DNA of 34,120 nt from Bacteroidota bacterium (GCA_024277695.1 JAJRUR010000060.1:1-34120); one strand, 5' to 3'; positions 14,685 to 24,234 are shown, counted from the stretch's first letter. Made by a program: numbers and translations. The notes: generated by a model not told the origin, from the letters alone.

Positions 14685-15962
14685 ATGGTACTTATATACA
14701 GTGTTGTTGATCATCCTCGACTGAGATATACTTTGGATTTGGTATTTGGTCAGATCTTGGATGTTGGATATGGTCTGACGCGCGACCCACAGGAATTTGG
14801 GCGATTTGAAGGATTAAAGCTGTGGTATGGTGCAGGTGGGCCTCCGGATGTTGTATCGGTAATACCTTCCGGGCTTTTAGGGGCATCGGGTATGGAGAAG
14901 GTGCGTGTGCATATTTCCCGTAAGGGGGAGATACCGGTTTTGTTATTTGGGGGAGTTGAGGAGTTTGACTTATTGAGTGCTATTTTTTATATGGTGACGC
15001 GTTATGAGGAATATTTGGTAAAGGAGCGGGATGAGCATGATCGCTTTAGGCTTCGAGATTCGGTGGTATATACGGACAAGGTATATCGGTTGCCCTTAGT
15101 ACATTTGTGGGTAGATGCACTCAGAAAGCGTTGGGGAGAAACAGCGCCAAAGCCTCTGTATAGTGCGTTGCGTATCGAGCCGAGTTATGATTTGGATTTT
15201 CCTTGGAAGTACAAGTATTATGGAAAGTGGAAGCATATTAAGGGGAGTGTTCGGGATATATTGCGTGCAAAACCGCAGTTGCTAAGTAAACGGAGGGCAG
15301 TCTTGAGATCGGAGTGTCCTGATCCTTTTGAGCGTATGGACTATATGCTTGGTCAGAGTGAGGGGGCGGTAGGTCGTCCTTTGATCTTTGTGCCTGTGGG
15401 TAGTTCTCCATCTTATTATGATCGCAATCGTACTTTGGAGCTTGAAGTCTATCGCGAGCTCGTATTGAGCTTGTCTGAGCGGGCTGAGTTGGGTCTGCAC
15501 CCGACCTATGGGAGTTATCGTCGTGCTGATGTGATAGGGCAGGAGCGGCATGCACTTTCGGAGTTGGTTGGTGAGGTACATCGTTCTCGATTTCATTATT
15601 TGAGATGTCGTCTTCCGGAGAGTTATCGCGCATTGATTGCTGCCGGTATTCGACATGATTATTCTATGGGATATGCTGAGGATATTGGATTTAGGGCAGG
15701 TATCAGTACGCCTTATTATTGGTATGATTTGGAGCGAGAGCAAAAGACGGATTTGATGGTGCATCCGTTTTGTGTGATGGATCAGAGTTTAAAACATTAT
15801 CAAAAGATGGATCCGGATACCGCTGTATCTGCGGTACGTCGAATAAAATCAAATATTGGAGACCTAGGGGGGATACTGTCTTTTGTTTGGCACAATAGTT
15901 CATTTGATGCAGACGAAGGTTGGGGTGGATGGGATCGTGTCTATGAAGAATTGCTGGCTTAA
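14685..15962 (+). CDS. Polysaccharide deacetylase family protein (DUF7033-type N-terminus)
   Basis: The ATG at 14685 gives 425 residues; a TTG six bases earlier is also in frame. The N-terminal 120 residues (including FDLLSAIFYMVTRYEEYL) resemble the DUF7033 domain found before a carbohydrate esterase 4-like fold in Bacteroidota. The second part keeps the acidic pair SYDLDFPW where family enzymes have their metal-binding aspartates, a GLHPTYGS stretch supplying histidine, and a C-terminal FVWHNSSF strand like the esterase 'H-x-S/H-N' end. There is no signal peptide, so action is likely cytoplasmic, possibly on a glycan precursor. It precedes upp by 63 bases on the same strand. Family moderately sure; the substrate is unknown. 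Confidence 0.75.
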   Translation: MVLIYSVVDHPRLRYTLDLVFGQILDVGYGLTRDPQEFGRFEGLKLWYGAGGPPDVVSVIPSGLLGASGMEKVRVHISRKGEIPVLLFGGVEEFDLLSAIFYMVTRYEEYLVKERDEHDRFRLRDSVVYTDKVYRLPLVHLWVDALRKRWGETAPKPLYSALRIEPSYDLDFPWKYKYYGKWKHIKGSVRDILRAKPQLLSKRRAVLRSECPDPFERMDYMLGQSEGAVGRPLIFVPVGSSPSYYDRNRTLELEVYRELVLSLSERAELGLHPTYGSYRRADVIGQERHALSELVGEVHRSRFHYLRCRLPESYRALIAAGIRHDYSMGYAEDIGFRAGISTPYYWYDLEREQKTDLMVHPFCVMDQSLKHYQKMDPDTAVSAVRRIKSNIGDLGGILSFVWHNSSFDADEGWGGWDRVYEELLA

Positions 15963-16025
15963 GTCTATTCGGAATGCGGAATATTTGTACTTTTATAGCC
16001 GACTAGTAGAAAAACTTAGCAAACT

Positions 16026-16676
16026 ATGGTACACAATCTTTCGGAGCAGCAGTCTATAGTTAATCATTTTATGGCACAGTTGCGCGATGCAGAATATCAG
16101 AAGAGTCGCAATTTATTTCGGAATAATCTGCGACGATTGGGTCAGATATTTGCATATGAGATCGGTAAGAGAGTGGACTATGCAGCTCAGTCGATTCAAT
16201 CACCTTTGGGGTCGCTGGACGTTCCTGTGATCAGCGATCGGATAGTACTAGCGACGGTATTGAGAGCGGGGCTTCCGATGTATGAGGGATTGTTGAGTTT
16301 TTTTGATGATGCGGATAGTGCGTTTATAGCATCATACCGCAAGCATCACGGTGATGGTAGCTTGGAGATCAACATGGAGTACATGACTTGTCCTGCGATG
16401 GGTGGCACGGTATTGATTTTGGCAGATCCGATGATAGCAACAGGTAAGTCCATCAGTAGTGCGCTGGATGCTGTCATAAGATTGGGTGTACCGAAGAAAA
16501 TACATATAGTCTGTGCTGTAGCTTCTAAAGCAGGTATTGATCATATTAGTCGATTGTATCCGGAAGCGGATATATGGGCAGCGGCTATAGATGAGGAACT
16601 TACTGCCAAGGCGTATATCGTACCGGGTTTGGGCGATGCCGGCGATTTGGCGTTTGGATCTAAATCTCAATCATAG
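16026..16676 (+). CDS. upp: Uracil phosphoribosyltransferase
   Basis: 216 residues from the ATG at 16026. It converts uracil and phosphoribosyl pyrophosphate to UMP in pyrimidine salvage. Family marks are in order: RIVLATVLRAGLPMYEGLL, the PRPP-binding loop LILADPMIATGKSISSALD, and the C-terminal uracil-binding end YIVPGLGDAGDLAFG. Length equals the usual size. The gene lies 11 bases before a sodium:solute symporter, so the two may be co-transcribed; that hints at a nucleobase or related substrate for the transporter but does not prove it. Assignment is sure. Confidence 0.96.
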   Translation: MVHNLSEQQSIVNHFMAQLRDAEYQKSRNLFRNNLRRLGQIFAYEIGKRVDYAAQSIQSPLGSLDVPVISDRIVLATVLRAGLPMYEGLLSFFDDADSAFIASYRKHHGDGSLEINMEYMTCPAMGGTVLILADPMIATGKSISSALDAVIRLGVPKKIHIVCAVASKAGIDHISRLYPEADIWAAAIDEELTAKAYIVPGLGDAGDLAFGSKSQS

Positions 16677-16687
16677 ATATCTGGAAG

Positions 16688-18184
16688 ATGGAGCATATAT
16701 TGAGTCCAACTTGGATATTGGTTGTCGTCCTGAGTTATTTTGTTTTATTGTTCGTGATATCGGAGATTACGGGACGTAAGTCAGGAAATGAGGATTTTTA
16801 TTTGGCTGGTCGTAAGTCTCCCTGGTATGTTGTTGCTTTTGGGATGATCGGAGCAAGTTTGTCGGGAGTTACTTTTATATCTGTACCCGGCTGGGTGGAG
16901 TCTCAGCAGTTTGGTTATATGCAGATGGTTCTGGGATATTTGCTTGGTTATTTTTTGATAGCTACGGTGTTGCTTCCTTTGTATTATCGATTGCAGTTGA
17001 CATCGATATATAGTTATTTACATCAACGTATAGGTATAGCGTCGTACAAGACAGGGGCATCTTATTTTTTGCTTTCACGTGTGGTAGGTGCAGCATTTAG
17101 ACTTTATTTGGTGGCGATAGTTCTACAACAATTTGTGACAGATCACTACGGTATTCCATTTTGGGCTACGGTGCTGATTACTATTGTATTGATTTGGGTA
17201 TATACTTTCCGAGGGGGGATCAAAACCATCATTTGGACAGATACACTGCAGACTGCGTCGATGCTTTTGGCTTTGGGGCTAAGTATATGGATGATCGGAC
17301 AGGCGATGGATCTCAGTCCCTCAGCTTATTGGGATCGAGTGATGGGTAGTGATTATAGCAGGATGTTTTTTTTTGATGGTGGTTGGACAAGTGACAAGAA
17401 TTTTATCAAGCGGTTTTTGGCAGGAGCATCGATTGCAATAGTGATGACAGGATTGGATCAGGATATGATGCAAAAGAATCTCAGTATGCGTACGCTCAAG
17501 GATGCTCAAAAGAACATGTTTTGGTTTAGTATCGTCTTGGTGTTCGTTAATTTTTTCTTTTTGTTTTTGGGTGCATCGCTTTATCTTTTTGCTGCGGATA
17601 AGGGGATCTCTATACCAACAGATGTAGTACAAGGCAAAGAAGTATTGCGGACAGATTTGCTCTATCCTACGATTGCGATCAAGCATTTGTCTCCCGTTGT
17701 GGGTTTGACATTTGTGATTGGACTTATAGCAGCAGCTTATTCGAGTGCGGACTCGGCGCTGACTTCACTTACGACTTCATTTTGTGTGGATATACTGGGT
17801 ATAGAGCGCAAAGGCTGGTCAGAAGACCACAAGAAGAAGACACGCTGGATCGTGCATTTTTTGATTTCGTTGCTTCTTTTTGCAGTGATCTTGGTATTTA
17901 GGGCCATCAATGATGGGGCAGTTATAGCCAAAATATTTCAGATTGCCGGATATACTTATGGCCCGATATTAGGCTTATATCTATTTGGTATGTTTACGAG
18001 CAGGACTATTCGTGATCAACTGGTGCCCTTGATCTGCTTGATGGCACCGATAGTGACCTATTTGATCAATGTGTATTCTGAAGATTGGTTATTTGGTTAT
18101 AAATTTGGATTTGAGTTATTACTGCTCAATGGTTTTTTGACCTGGTCAGGCTTGATGATTTTTTCTAAGAAGGCTCAAAACTGA
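16688..18184 (+). CDS. Sodium:solute symporter (SSS family)
   Basis: 498 residues with about 13 transmembrane helices. Early family marks are present: GRKSGNEDFYLAGRKSPWYV followed by GASLSGVTFISVPGWV, which contains the unwound first helix of LeuT-fold symporters. Later IGLIAAAYSSADSALTSLTT matches the conserved SSAD...SLTT sodium-binding region. This identifies a sodium-coupled importer of the solute:sodium symporter family (sugars, amino acids, nucleosides, vitamins). Substrate cannot be told from sequence; it follows upp by 11 bases. The gene ends in a 258-bp convergent gap before the EnvC-like gene. Family is sure. Confidence 0.93.
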   Translation: MEHILSPTWILVVVLSYFVLLFVISEITGRKSGNEDFYLAGRKSPWYVVAFGMIGASLSGVTFISVPGWVESQQFGYMQMVLGYLLGYFLIATVLLPLYYRLQLTSIYSYLHQRIGIASYKTGASYFLLSRVVGAAFRLYLVAIVLQQFVTDHYGIPFWATVLITIVLIWVYTFRGGIKTIIWTDTLQTASMLLALGLSIWMIGQAMDLSPSAYWDRVMGSDYSRMFFFDGGWTSDKNFIKRFLAGASIAIVMTGLDQDMMQKNLSMRTLKDAQKNMFWFSIVLVFVNFFFLFLGASLYLFAADKGISIPTDVVQGKEVLRTDLLYPTIAIKHLSPVVGLTFVIGLIAAAYSSADSALTSLTTSFCVDILGIERKGWSEDHKKKTRWIVHFLISLLLFAVILVFRAINDGAVIAKIFQIAGYTYGPILGLYLFGMFTSRTIRDQLVPLICLMAPIVTYLINVYSEDWLFGYKFGFELLLLNGFLTWSGLMIFSKKAQN

Positions 18185-18293
18185 CTAGTTTTCTATTAGA
18201 CAAATACTCGTTTTGTCACTTAAGATTTTCTTATAATTTTTTAAAAATACTGATAATGAGTTATATATAAATAACTAAAATATCTAATAGGTC

Positions 18294-18310
18294 TAATTTC
18301 GTCGAAATTA
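18294..18310. repeat. Small hairpin between convergent genes
   Basis: TAATTTC-gtc-GAAATTA is a perfect 7-bp inverted repeat followed on the plus strand by TATATTTTATAAC. It lies 110 bases after the symporter stop in the convergent gap and may act as a weak terminator. Confidence 0.3.
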
Positions 18311-18442
18311 TATTTTATAACATCGAGCCCCTTTTATCCCAGAAGGCTCTATAAAATTATGCAGCTAAAGAATCCGTCCAAGCAGTCATTGCAGACCAAT
18401 CTCAACTAAAAATTTTTTATTATGAAAAGAGGGGGGGATTTC

Positions 18443-19597
18443 TTAGAGTTTTAGCCACATCTCGGGGTTGAGTTTTTGTTGATTTTTCCAGAGTTCGAAG
18501 TGCAAAACATTTTCGTCAGATTTAGGTAGTTGGCCTATGACTTGGGTAGTGAGTACTTGGTCACCGAGATGGACACTTACGGAGGAGAGTTTGCTATAGA
18601 CACTATAATAGTATCCGTGTTGGATGATGACGGCTATTCCGGCAGCCGGTATTTGTTGGATACTGAGTACTGTTCCGTCGAAGATAGCTTTGACCTGAGT
18701 ATCTGCTTCTGAAGCGAGATCAACGCCGTTATTAAATATTTTTATGCCGGGCAGTAGAGGGTGGGACTGTTCACCGAATGGAGATACGATAACGGATGCA
18801 TCTAGGGGTGGTCTGAAAAGGCCTTGGTTTTCTTCAAAATTGTCGGATAATTTGATATCTATTTTTTTGTCTGAATTATTTTTTATAGCCTCGATGATTT
18901 TATGTTGCAGGAGGGCTCTAGCTTTTTTTTGACTTGTGATTTGTTTAGATATTTTCTTTTTATTTTTCTGTGCTTTTTTTAATTGTGTATTGAATTCTTT
19001 TTTTTGTTCAGTGAGTTTCTTTTTTTGTTTTTTTAAGGTTTGGAGTTCGGATTGATTTGTAAGTAGTAAGCTATTATGATGGTTTTGGAGGCTGTCTAAT
19101 TGATTGGACAATTCTTTGAGTTGTTCTAACATATTTTTTGTGCGTGTGTGGTATTGGTTGACATAGAGGTTTTGTAAGATTTTGGAGTTTGGGTTGATTA
19201 GAGTTGTATTGATTTTATTTTTGTTTTTGAGCCGATGCATATAAAGGCTATTGATGCGTTGGTCAAAGTTTTGGCGGATGTCTGTGGATTTTTTTTGCGT
19301 GTATTGTAGTTCGCTGATATATTGTCGGAGGAGTTCTTTGTTGATTTTTATTTTATCTTGTCTGAGTTGGAGGAGATGTTCTTGGGTTTTTAGTTTTTGT
19401 TGGATATTGAGCAGTTTGCCGGATGTTTTTTTGATAATTTTTGTGTATTTTTTGATTTTATTTTGGGACTGACGGATTTGTTGGTCGAGTTGATTTTGTT
19501 GGGCTTTTAGTTTGTCGATTTGGGACTGTGCGTTTCCGGAGAAGTGGAGGAAGAGCAAGAAGAGTACTATCCAATAAGAAGAGTTATATCTTTTCAT
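18443..19597 (-). CDS. EnvC-like murein hydrolase activator (coiled coil plus degenerate LytM)
   Basis: 384 residues from the ATG at 19597. A signal peptide (to about residue 23, GNAQ) is followed by two long lysine/glutamine-rich coiled coils, residues about 25-115 and 150-240. Residues about 255-384 are a LytM/peptidase M23 domain. Zinc ligands are missing: the H-x-G-x-D motif reads NNGVDLA, and H-x-H reads VLHFELW with only one histidine. This is what EnvC/NlpD-type activators look like; they stimulate amidases at division instead of cutting peptidoglycan themselves. The start overlaps the stop of the preceding DUF4292 gene by 14 bases, so it is the last gene of a three-gene operon. Assignment is strong. 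Confidence 0.9.
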   Translation of the reverse strand: MKRYNSSYWIVLFLLFLHFSGNAQSQIDKLKAQQNQLDQQIRQSQNKIKKYTKIIKKTSGKLLNIQQKLKTQEHLLQLRQDKIKINKELLRQYISELQYTQKKSTDIRQNFDQRINSLYMHRLKNKNKINTTLINPNSKILQNLYVNQYHTRTKNMLEQLKELSNQLDSLQNHHNSLLLTNQSELQTLKKQKKKLTEQKKEFNTQLKKAQKNKKKISKQITSQKKARALLQHKIIEAIKNNSDKKIDIKLSDNFEENQGLFRPPLDASVIVSPFGEQSHPLLPGIKIFNNGVDLASEADTQVKAIFDGTVLSIQQIPAAGIAVIIQHGYYYSVYSKLSSVSVHLGDQVLTTQVIGQLPKSDENVLHFELWKNQQKLNPEMWLKL

Positions 19598-20351
19598 AGT
19601 GATCGGGGATGCTAAAAGGAGTATTGGCAGGTTGATTGATCTTAGATTGAACGATTTTAAGTTCTAGGGTAGTCTGTGCTCCATTTTCTTCTATTGTTTG
19701 ATAGATTCTTTCGGTGGGGTAATAGAATGCATCGGACAGGAGCATATACTCTTTTTGACTTACTTGGAGTTGTCCTTTTTTAGGGTGTTTGAGTGTAAGT
19801 CGATCGATCAAATAATCTAGAGCTCTGAGGTGATGGTTGAGATGGATATTATCATGCGTGGTAGATAAATCGTATCCGGTGCTATCCATGCGGCTTTCAA
19901 ACTTGTGATCGGCGAATATAATCGGGTTGCCGATAAGTAGATTTTGTAATATTTTGAAGTCGAGGCGAATGCCATATTTGGTATAGAGTGATTTGAAGTG
20001 TTCTAGTTGGTAGGTTTTGTCGATGCGGTTGAGTACTTCGATGGACTCCGGGGTGATACGTGCTCTAAGGGCTTCGATGCCCAATTTTGTGACATTAAGC
20101 CATATGATGCTGTCTTTTTTTGAGCGGATACGAGCGGTTCCTCTGAGCGTTTGATAAGGGTCATCGTAGTGCAGTCGGACTTTCATACTGATCCAGTCAA
20201 AATCTTTGACTTGTTTCAAGAGTTGTTTGCTGAGAAACTCGGTAGATTGATCAGTGGGAGCGTGTGTTGCAGTCCATCTTTTGCTCGTCCTGCATTGGGT
20301 GAGTAGTATCAATATACTGAACAATAAACCGGTTCTGAACAATGCGTTCAT
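19584..20351 (-). CDS. DUF4292 family lipoprotein
   Basis: The ATG at 20351 (MNALFRTGLLFSILILLTQC) gives a 255-residue lipoprotein with lipobox LLTQC. A TTG 30 bases upstream would put ten charged residues ahead of the signal and overlap the TPR gene, so I reject it. The mature part has the beta-rich pattern of DUF4292 (SMKVRLHYDDPYQTLRGTAR, KDSIIWLNVTKLGIEALRAR), related in shape to LolA/LolB-type lipoprotein carriers. In Bacteroidota this gene commonly lies between a TPR protein and an EnvC-like peptidase, as here. The gene order points to an envelope biogenesis role. Family is sure by context and pattern, function unknown. Confidence 0.85.
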   Translation of the reverse strand: MNALFRTGLLFSILILLTQCRTSKRWTATHAPTDQSTEFLSKQLLKQVKDFDWISMKVRLHYDDPYQTLRGTARIRSKKDSIIWLNVTKLGIEALRARITPESIEVLNRIDKTYQLEHFKSLYTKYGIRLDFKILQNLLIGNPIIFADHKFESRMDSTGYDLSTTHDNIHLNHHLRALDYLIDRLTLKHPKKGQLQVSQKEYMLLSDAFYYPTERIYQTIEENGAQTTLELKIVQSKINQPANTPFSIPDHYEKI

Positions 20352-20367
20352 TATTTTATTAATTTGA

Positions 20368-22038
20368 TTATTTTTTTTCAAAAATCGATTGATATTTCAT
20401 TTGCTTGAGCTGAGTACTAAAATCGGCTACTACATTTTGAAATGCGCTGGGGTGTTGCTTGTTGATGGCTATGGCGAGATCCATAAATTGAGGTTCTATG
20501 AAGGATATTTTATTAAAGTAGGCGTTAAGAAAATCAGCTGCATCTTGGTAAGCATTCTTGCTATAGGCGAGTAGCGCTCGGGAATATTCATTGAGTTTTG
20601 GTATTGAGATAGCCGTCATGTTTTTTGGATTCGTCGATCGATAAATAAATCGGACTAATAAATTGGTCTGGTACTTGTCCAATTTGCTAACAATTTTATC
20701 CATTTCCTCATCATAAGATGTGTTGAGCCGCTTGGCTACTTGGAGTACCTCGATGTCTCGGAGCAGCTGCCGGTTTTTTCTGCCTATGATTCGAGCTTGT
20801 TGGAGAGCGGGATCTACCTGAGCATTTTGTTGGAGTTTATAAGCGCTTAGTGCTTCGAAGTAGTATAGTCTGGCTTTATTGGGGAAGTAATCCAGAGCGT
20901 TTTGGACTTGATTTTGTAGGGTATTCCAGTGATGGAGTTTGGCTAGAGTGTATAGATATTGTTCCCAGACGGTATAGACTTGTTTATTGAGCTCCAGAGT
21001 TTTTTTGTATGCTTCGAGTGCTCGACCGTATTGTCCGCTATAATAGTACACATCAGCAGCGATGGCATGGGCTTTGGCAGATTGGGGATGTGATTTTATG
21101 AGCAGTGTACTCAGTTGTGTCAGTTCTTTGCTGAGTTGTTCATCATAATGCTCGAGGAGACTTTGTAGTGGAGGTATCAGCGCTTTTACTTTGGTATCGA
21201 TATCTCCATTTGGGTCTAAGATGAGTGCTTTGAGTTTTTGGATTTTGGTAGAGTTATTTTGTTTGGGATTTTTTGTTTGGATATGCGCAAGATTTGCTCG
21301 AGCATCGTGTGGATCGAGAGAAAGGATTTTGTCGATTATTTTATTGTGTTTTGCTGTTTTGCCTATTTTTTGATAATTTGCTGCGAGCAGGTGTAGGATT
21401 TCTATATCTTTGGGGTAAACTTCAAGATATTTTTCCAGCTCGTTTATGGCATTTGTATGATCATCCGAACGGGTGTACAGATTGTATTTTTTTTGTGTGG
21501 TTTTTTTTTGTACTCCTGAAATGTTTTCGATTTGGTTATAGATATCAATAGCTTTTTGGTGTTGATGACCTTCGACGTATAGATAGGCGAGTCGCCACAT
21601 GAGTTCATGGGCGCCTTGGTACTTACGGAGATAATTTTGTAGACTGGCAGCGGCATCCAAGAAGTTGTTTTGGCGCTCAAAGAGGTCTATTTTGAACAGG
21701 TGGTACCATTCGTTATTGGGGTCTATACTGATGGCTTTATCGATGGCATCAAGGGCGTCTTGGTCCTGTTGTTTGGCGTGTAGGAGTCGGGCTATTTCGT
21801 ACCAAACATTGGGCAGGTTTCGTTTTTTGTCTACGAGCGATTGATATAGTTGGAGAGATTTGTCCACATTGCCAATAAGTTTTTCGCGACTGGCCTCGAT
21901 CATAGTATATTGGATGCTGAGTTCTTCTTCTGTGCGATAATGCTCTTGTGCGGCAGAAGTAATAGCTTGTGCATAGCCTCCGATCACTGCACCGAAGATA
22001 CAGAGCAAAGAGCAGAAAGATCTGGCGATTGTGTACAT
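20368..22038 (-). CDS. Periplasmic TPR repeat protein
   Basis: The ATG at 22038 (MYTIARSFCSLLCIFGAV...) is preferred to a TTG two codons upstream; the protein is 556 residues. A signal peptide ends near GGYAQ. At least eight tetratricopeptide repeats follow, for example NVWYEIARLLHAKQQDQDAL, AYLYVEGHQHQKAIDIYNQI and ADVYYYSGQYGRALEAYKKT, with the usual W/Y-x-x-G-x-x-x-A-x-x-x-Y spacing. It is the first gene of the unit TPR / DUF4292 / EnvC-like. This unit is conserved in order in many Bacteroidota and probably serves wall or envelope assembly; the repeats would bind a partner protein. The TPR call is sure, the partner unknown. Confidence 0.88.
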   Translation of the reverse strand: MYTIARSFCSLLCIFGAVIGGYAQAITSAAQEHYRTEEELSIQYTMIEASREKLIGNVDKSLQLYQSLVDKKRNLPNVWYEIARLLHAKQQDQDALDAIDKAISIDPNNEWYHLFKIDLFERQNNFLDAAASLQNYLRKYQGAHELMWRLAYLYVEGHQHQKAIDIYNQIENISGVQKKTTQKKYNLYTRSDDHTNAINELEKYLEVYPKDIEILHLLAANYQKIGKTAKHNKIIDKILSLDPHDARANLAHIQTKNPKQNNSTKIQKLKALILDPNGDIDTKVKALIPPLQSLLEHYDEQLSKELTQLSTLLIKSHPQSAKAHAIAADVYYYSGQYGRALEAYKKTLELNKQVYTVWEQYLYTLAKLHHWNTLQNQVQNALDYFPNKARLYYFEALSAYKLQQNAQVDPALQQARIIGRKNRQLLRDIEVLQVAKRLNTSYDEEMDKIVSKLDKYQTNLLVRFIYRSTNPKNMTAISIPKLNEYSRALLAYSKNAYQDAADFLNAYFNKISFIEPQFMDLAIAINKQHPSAFQNVVADFSTQLKQMKYQSIFEKK

Positions 22039-22181
22039 AGTCAAATAGATTGATATAATTAATTACATAACTTGATTAGCCTTGCTTTAGTTTTTTGAGG
22101 AGGACAATTATTTTTGGTAGGCTTGCCGATATGCATGCTATGCTTGTGATATTAAAACGAAAATAGACACAATTGTTTTTA

Positions 22182-23615
22182 TTATTCGACGACGGTAATT
22201 TTCATCATATTGGCACGATATCTCTTGTAGAGGGGCATACTTCCGATATTGACAGCCAAATCCCCCGGCTTGAGTATTTGTTTTTGTTTGAGGATTCTGA
22301 CCACATCTTCGATAGTTTCGTCCGTACTGACAAATTTGTCGTAATAGTGGCATCGTACGCCCCAGACGATACTCAGCATGGAGAGTGTATCGGTCAGATC
22401 CGAAAAAATATGAATAGGTGTTTTGAATCGAAAACTAGATACTTTGAATGCTGTATATCCGGAGCTGGTCATACCGATGATGGCTTTGCACTTGAGTTCT
22501 GAGGCTGTTTTGGCAGTATTGAGGCAAAGGACATCAGACAAGAAGGTTTTGGAATTTGGCTCCGGGACAGCTCTAGTAGGACTGAGGTCAAAGACCAATT
22601 CTGCTTCATCTATGATGCTGGTCATGGCTTGTACTACTTTTGCAGGGTGTTTTCCGACGGATGTTTCTGCACTGAGCATCAGGCAGTCTGTGCCATCCAG
22701 CACGGCATTGGCCACGTCGGTGATTTCGGCACGGGTGGGGCTGGGGTTATCTATCATACTTTCCATCATTTGTGTTGCGACCACTACCGGTTTAGAGGCT
22801 TGTAGGCATCTTCTAATAATATCTTTTTGGATGATAGGCAGGCGCTCCATCGGGACTTCGACGGCGAGATCTCCTCGTGCGATCATGATAGCATCAGCTA
22901 AGTGGATGATTTGGTCGATATGCGCCAGGGCTTCGGGTTTTTCGATTTTTGCCATAACACGAGCCGGATGTCCGTTTTGTCGTAAAATCTTTATAAGATC
23001 AGCAACATCATCGGGTGATCGGACAAAAGAAAGAGCAATCCACTGTATGGGCTGTTGGAATAAAAATTCCAAGTCCTTCAGGTCTTTATCCGTCAGAGAA
23101 GGAAGAGAAATATTGGTATCCGGGAGATTTACACCTTTATTGGAGCTCAAGATACCTCCATAGATAGTCTTGAGCTTGACGGTATCGATTTTGTTAGTTT
23201 CTACGACTTCGAAGATGAGTTTGCCGTCATCGATCAATATACGGTCTCCTGTTTGTACATCTTGGGCAAATTGTGCATAATTCATATAAATCTGCTTAAT
23301 CGTCCCTATGCACTCTTTATTGACAAAAGTCAGAACATCGCCGGGGTTGAGCTCCAATTTATTATTTTTTATCGATCCGATACGGAGCTTGGGTCCTTGC
23401 AGGTCAGCGATGATGCCTATATGTAGATTTTGTTCTGAGTTGATCTGTCGTATACTTTCTATAACTTGCTGATGATCAGCATGGTTTCCGTGCGAAAAAT
23501 TGAGTCGAAAGGCATCTACTCCGGCTCGGACTAGCTCCTCGAGTTTTTCTTTTTTACTACAAGCAGGTCCTACAGTAGCAATGATTTTAGAACGTTGGTG
23601 CGATAATATTTCCAT
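22182..23615 (-). CDS. pyk: Pyruvate kinase
   Basis: 477 residues from the ATG at 23615, normal bacterial length. It catalyses phosphoenolpyruvate + ADP to pyruvate + ATP, the last step of glycolysis. The N-terminus has the substrate loop RSKIIATVGPACSKKEKLEE and RLNFSHGNHADH. The active site region includes VMAKIEKPEAL and IMIARGDLAVEVPMERLP, followed by ATQMMESMI and the metal/substrate segment AVLDGTDCLMLSAETSVGKHP. The C-terminal effector domain runs from about residue 340. A -7 promoter box lies 66 bases upstream in the shared divergent gap with acpP. Nothing is missing or unusual. Assignment is certain. Confidence 0.98.
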   Translation of the reverse strand: MEILSHQRSKIIATVGPACSKKEKLEELVRAGVDAFRLNFSHGNHADHQQVIESIRQINSEQNLHIGIIADLQGPKLRIGSIKNNKLELNPGDVLTFVNKECIGTIKQIYMNYAQFAQDVQTGDRILIDDGKLIFEVVETNKIDTVKLKTIYGGILSSNKGVNLPDTNISLPSLTDKDLKDLEFLFQQPIQWIALSFVRSPDDVADLIKILRQNGHPARVMAKIEKPEALAHIDQIIHLADAIMIARGDLAVEVPMERLPIIQKDIIRRCLQASKPVVVATQMMESMIDNPSPTRAEITDVANAVLDGTDCLMLSAETSVGKHPAKVVQAMTSIIDEAELVFDLSPTRAVPEPNSKTFLSDVLCLNTAKTASELKCKAIIGMTSSGYTAFKVSSFRFKTPIHIFSDLTDTLSMLSIVWGVRCHYYDKFVSTDETIEDVVRILKQKQILKPGDLAVNIGSMPLYKRYRANMMKITVVE

Positions 23616-23680
23616 GGGATTGGAACTTTTTAATGAGTGCTAAGATTGTACTAGCTGTTATGTGATATGCAGCTCGGAGG

Positions 23681-23688
23681 CAAAGATA
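23681..23688 (-). promoter_or_regulatory. -7 box TATCTTTG of pyk
   Basis: Perfect TAnnTTTG on the minus strand, 66 bases before the pyruvate kinase ATG in the 185-bp divergent gap with acpP. No convincing -33 box. Confidence 0.5.
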
Positions 23689-23761
23689 CTATTTCTGCAT
23701 TTGAACTTTATGCAGAATAAGAATTTATGCCACTAAAGGGCACGAATATCGGATAACGGGT

Positions 23762-23769
23762 TATATTTG
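23762..23769 (+). promoter_or_regulatory. -7 box TATATTTG of acpP
   Basis: Perfect TAnnTTTG, 31 bases before the acpP ATG at 23801, followed by an A-rich leader typical of highly expressed Bacteroidota genes. Confidence 0.6.
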
Positions 23770-23800
23770 CATTTTTAAAAACAAAAAAATTTATTTGACT

Positions 23801-24037
23801 ATGTCTGACATTACAGAAAAAGTTACCGCCATTATTGTGGACAAATTAGGAGTAGAAGAAGCAGAAGTTAAAGCGGAAGCGAGCTTTACGAACGATTTAG
23901 GAGCGGATTCGCTCGATACCGTAGAGCTCATCATGGAATTTGAAAAAGAATTCGATATCTCAATTCCCGACGAAAAAGCAGAGCAGATCCAAACTGTTGG
24001 AGATGCTATTCGATTTTTAGAAGAGGCTTTGGGTTAG
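23801..24037 (+). CDS. acpP: Acyl carrier protein
   Basis: 78 residues from the ATG at 23801; an in-frame TTG two codons earlier is not needed. The phosphopantetheine attachment motif is [10 protein letters not shown] with Ser37. The protein is acidic (helix [21 protein letters not shown]), as all ACPs are, and carries the growing chain in type II fatty acid synthesis. A -7 box lies upstream and a strong terminator follows, so much of its mRNA probably ends before fabF, keeping acpP expressed far more than its neighbours. The acpP-fabF-rnc order is standard in Bacteroidota. Certain. Confidence 0.98.
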   Translation: MSDITEKVTAIIVDKLGVEEAEVKAEASFTNDLGADSLDTVELIMEFEKEFDISIPDEKAEQIQTVGDAIRFLEEALG

Positions 24038-24059
24038 AAAAGAACTTGATTTTTCTGAG

Positions 24060-24091
24060 AGCCACATATCATTTGATGTGTGGCTTTTTTT
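24060..24091 (+). terminator. Intrinsic terminator after acpP
   Basis: AGCCACATATCA and TGATGTGTGGCT form a 12-bp stem with one G-U pair and a two-base loop (in practice four after fraying), then T-rich run CTTTTTTT. It starts 23 bases after the acpP stop. Confidence 0.88.
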
Positions 24092-24234
24092 ATAAGAGAC
24101 ATCCCCCGATTAGGGCTTTAAGGATAGATTGAAGGAACTGAGCAATGAGACAAAAAACAATAAATCACACGAAATAGGGCTCAACATAAGCCGAAAATTA
24201 TATAAATTGCGGACATAAATCTTGAAAAACATAT

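Noticed and set aside
15238-15764. Two overlapping minus-strand frames opposite the deacetylase-like gene
   Set aside because: Shadow frames caused by codon bias; products are histidine/threonine-rich without recognisable features.
22423-23163. Plus-strand frame of 246 codons opposite pyk
   Set aside because: Fully inside a certain pyruvate kinase gene on the other strand.
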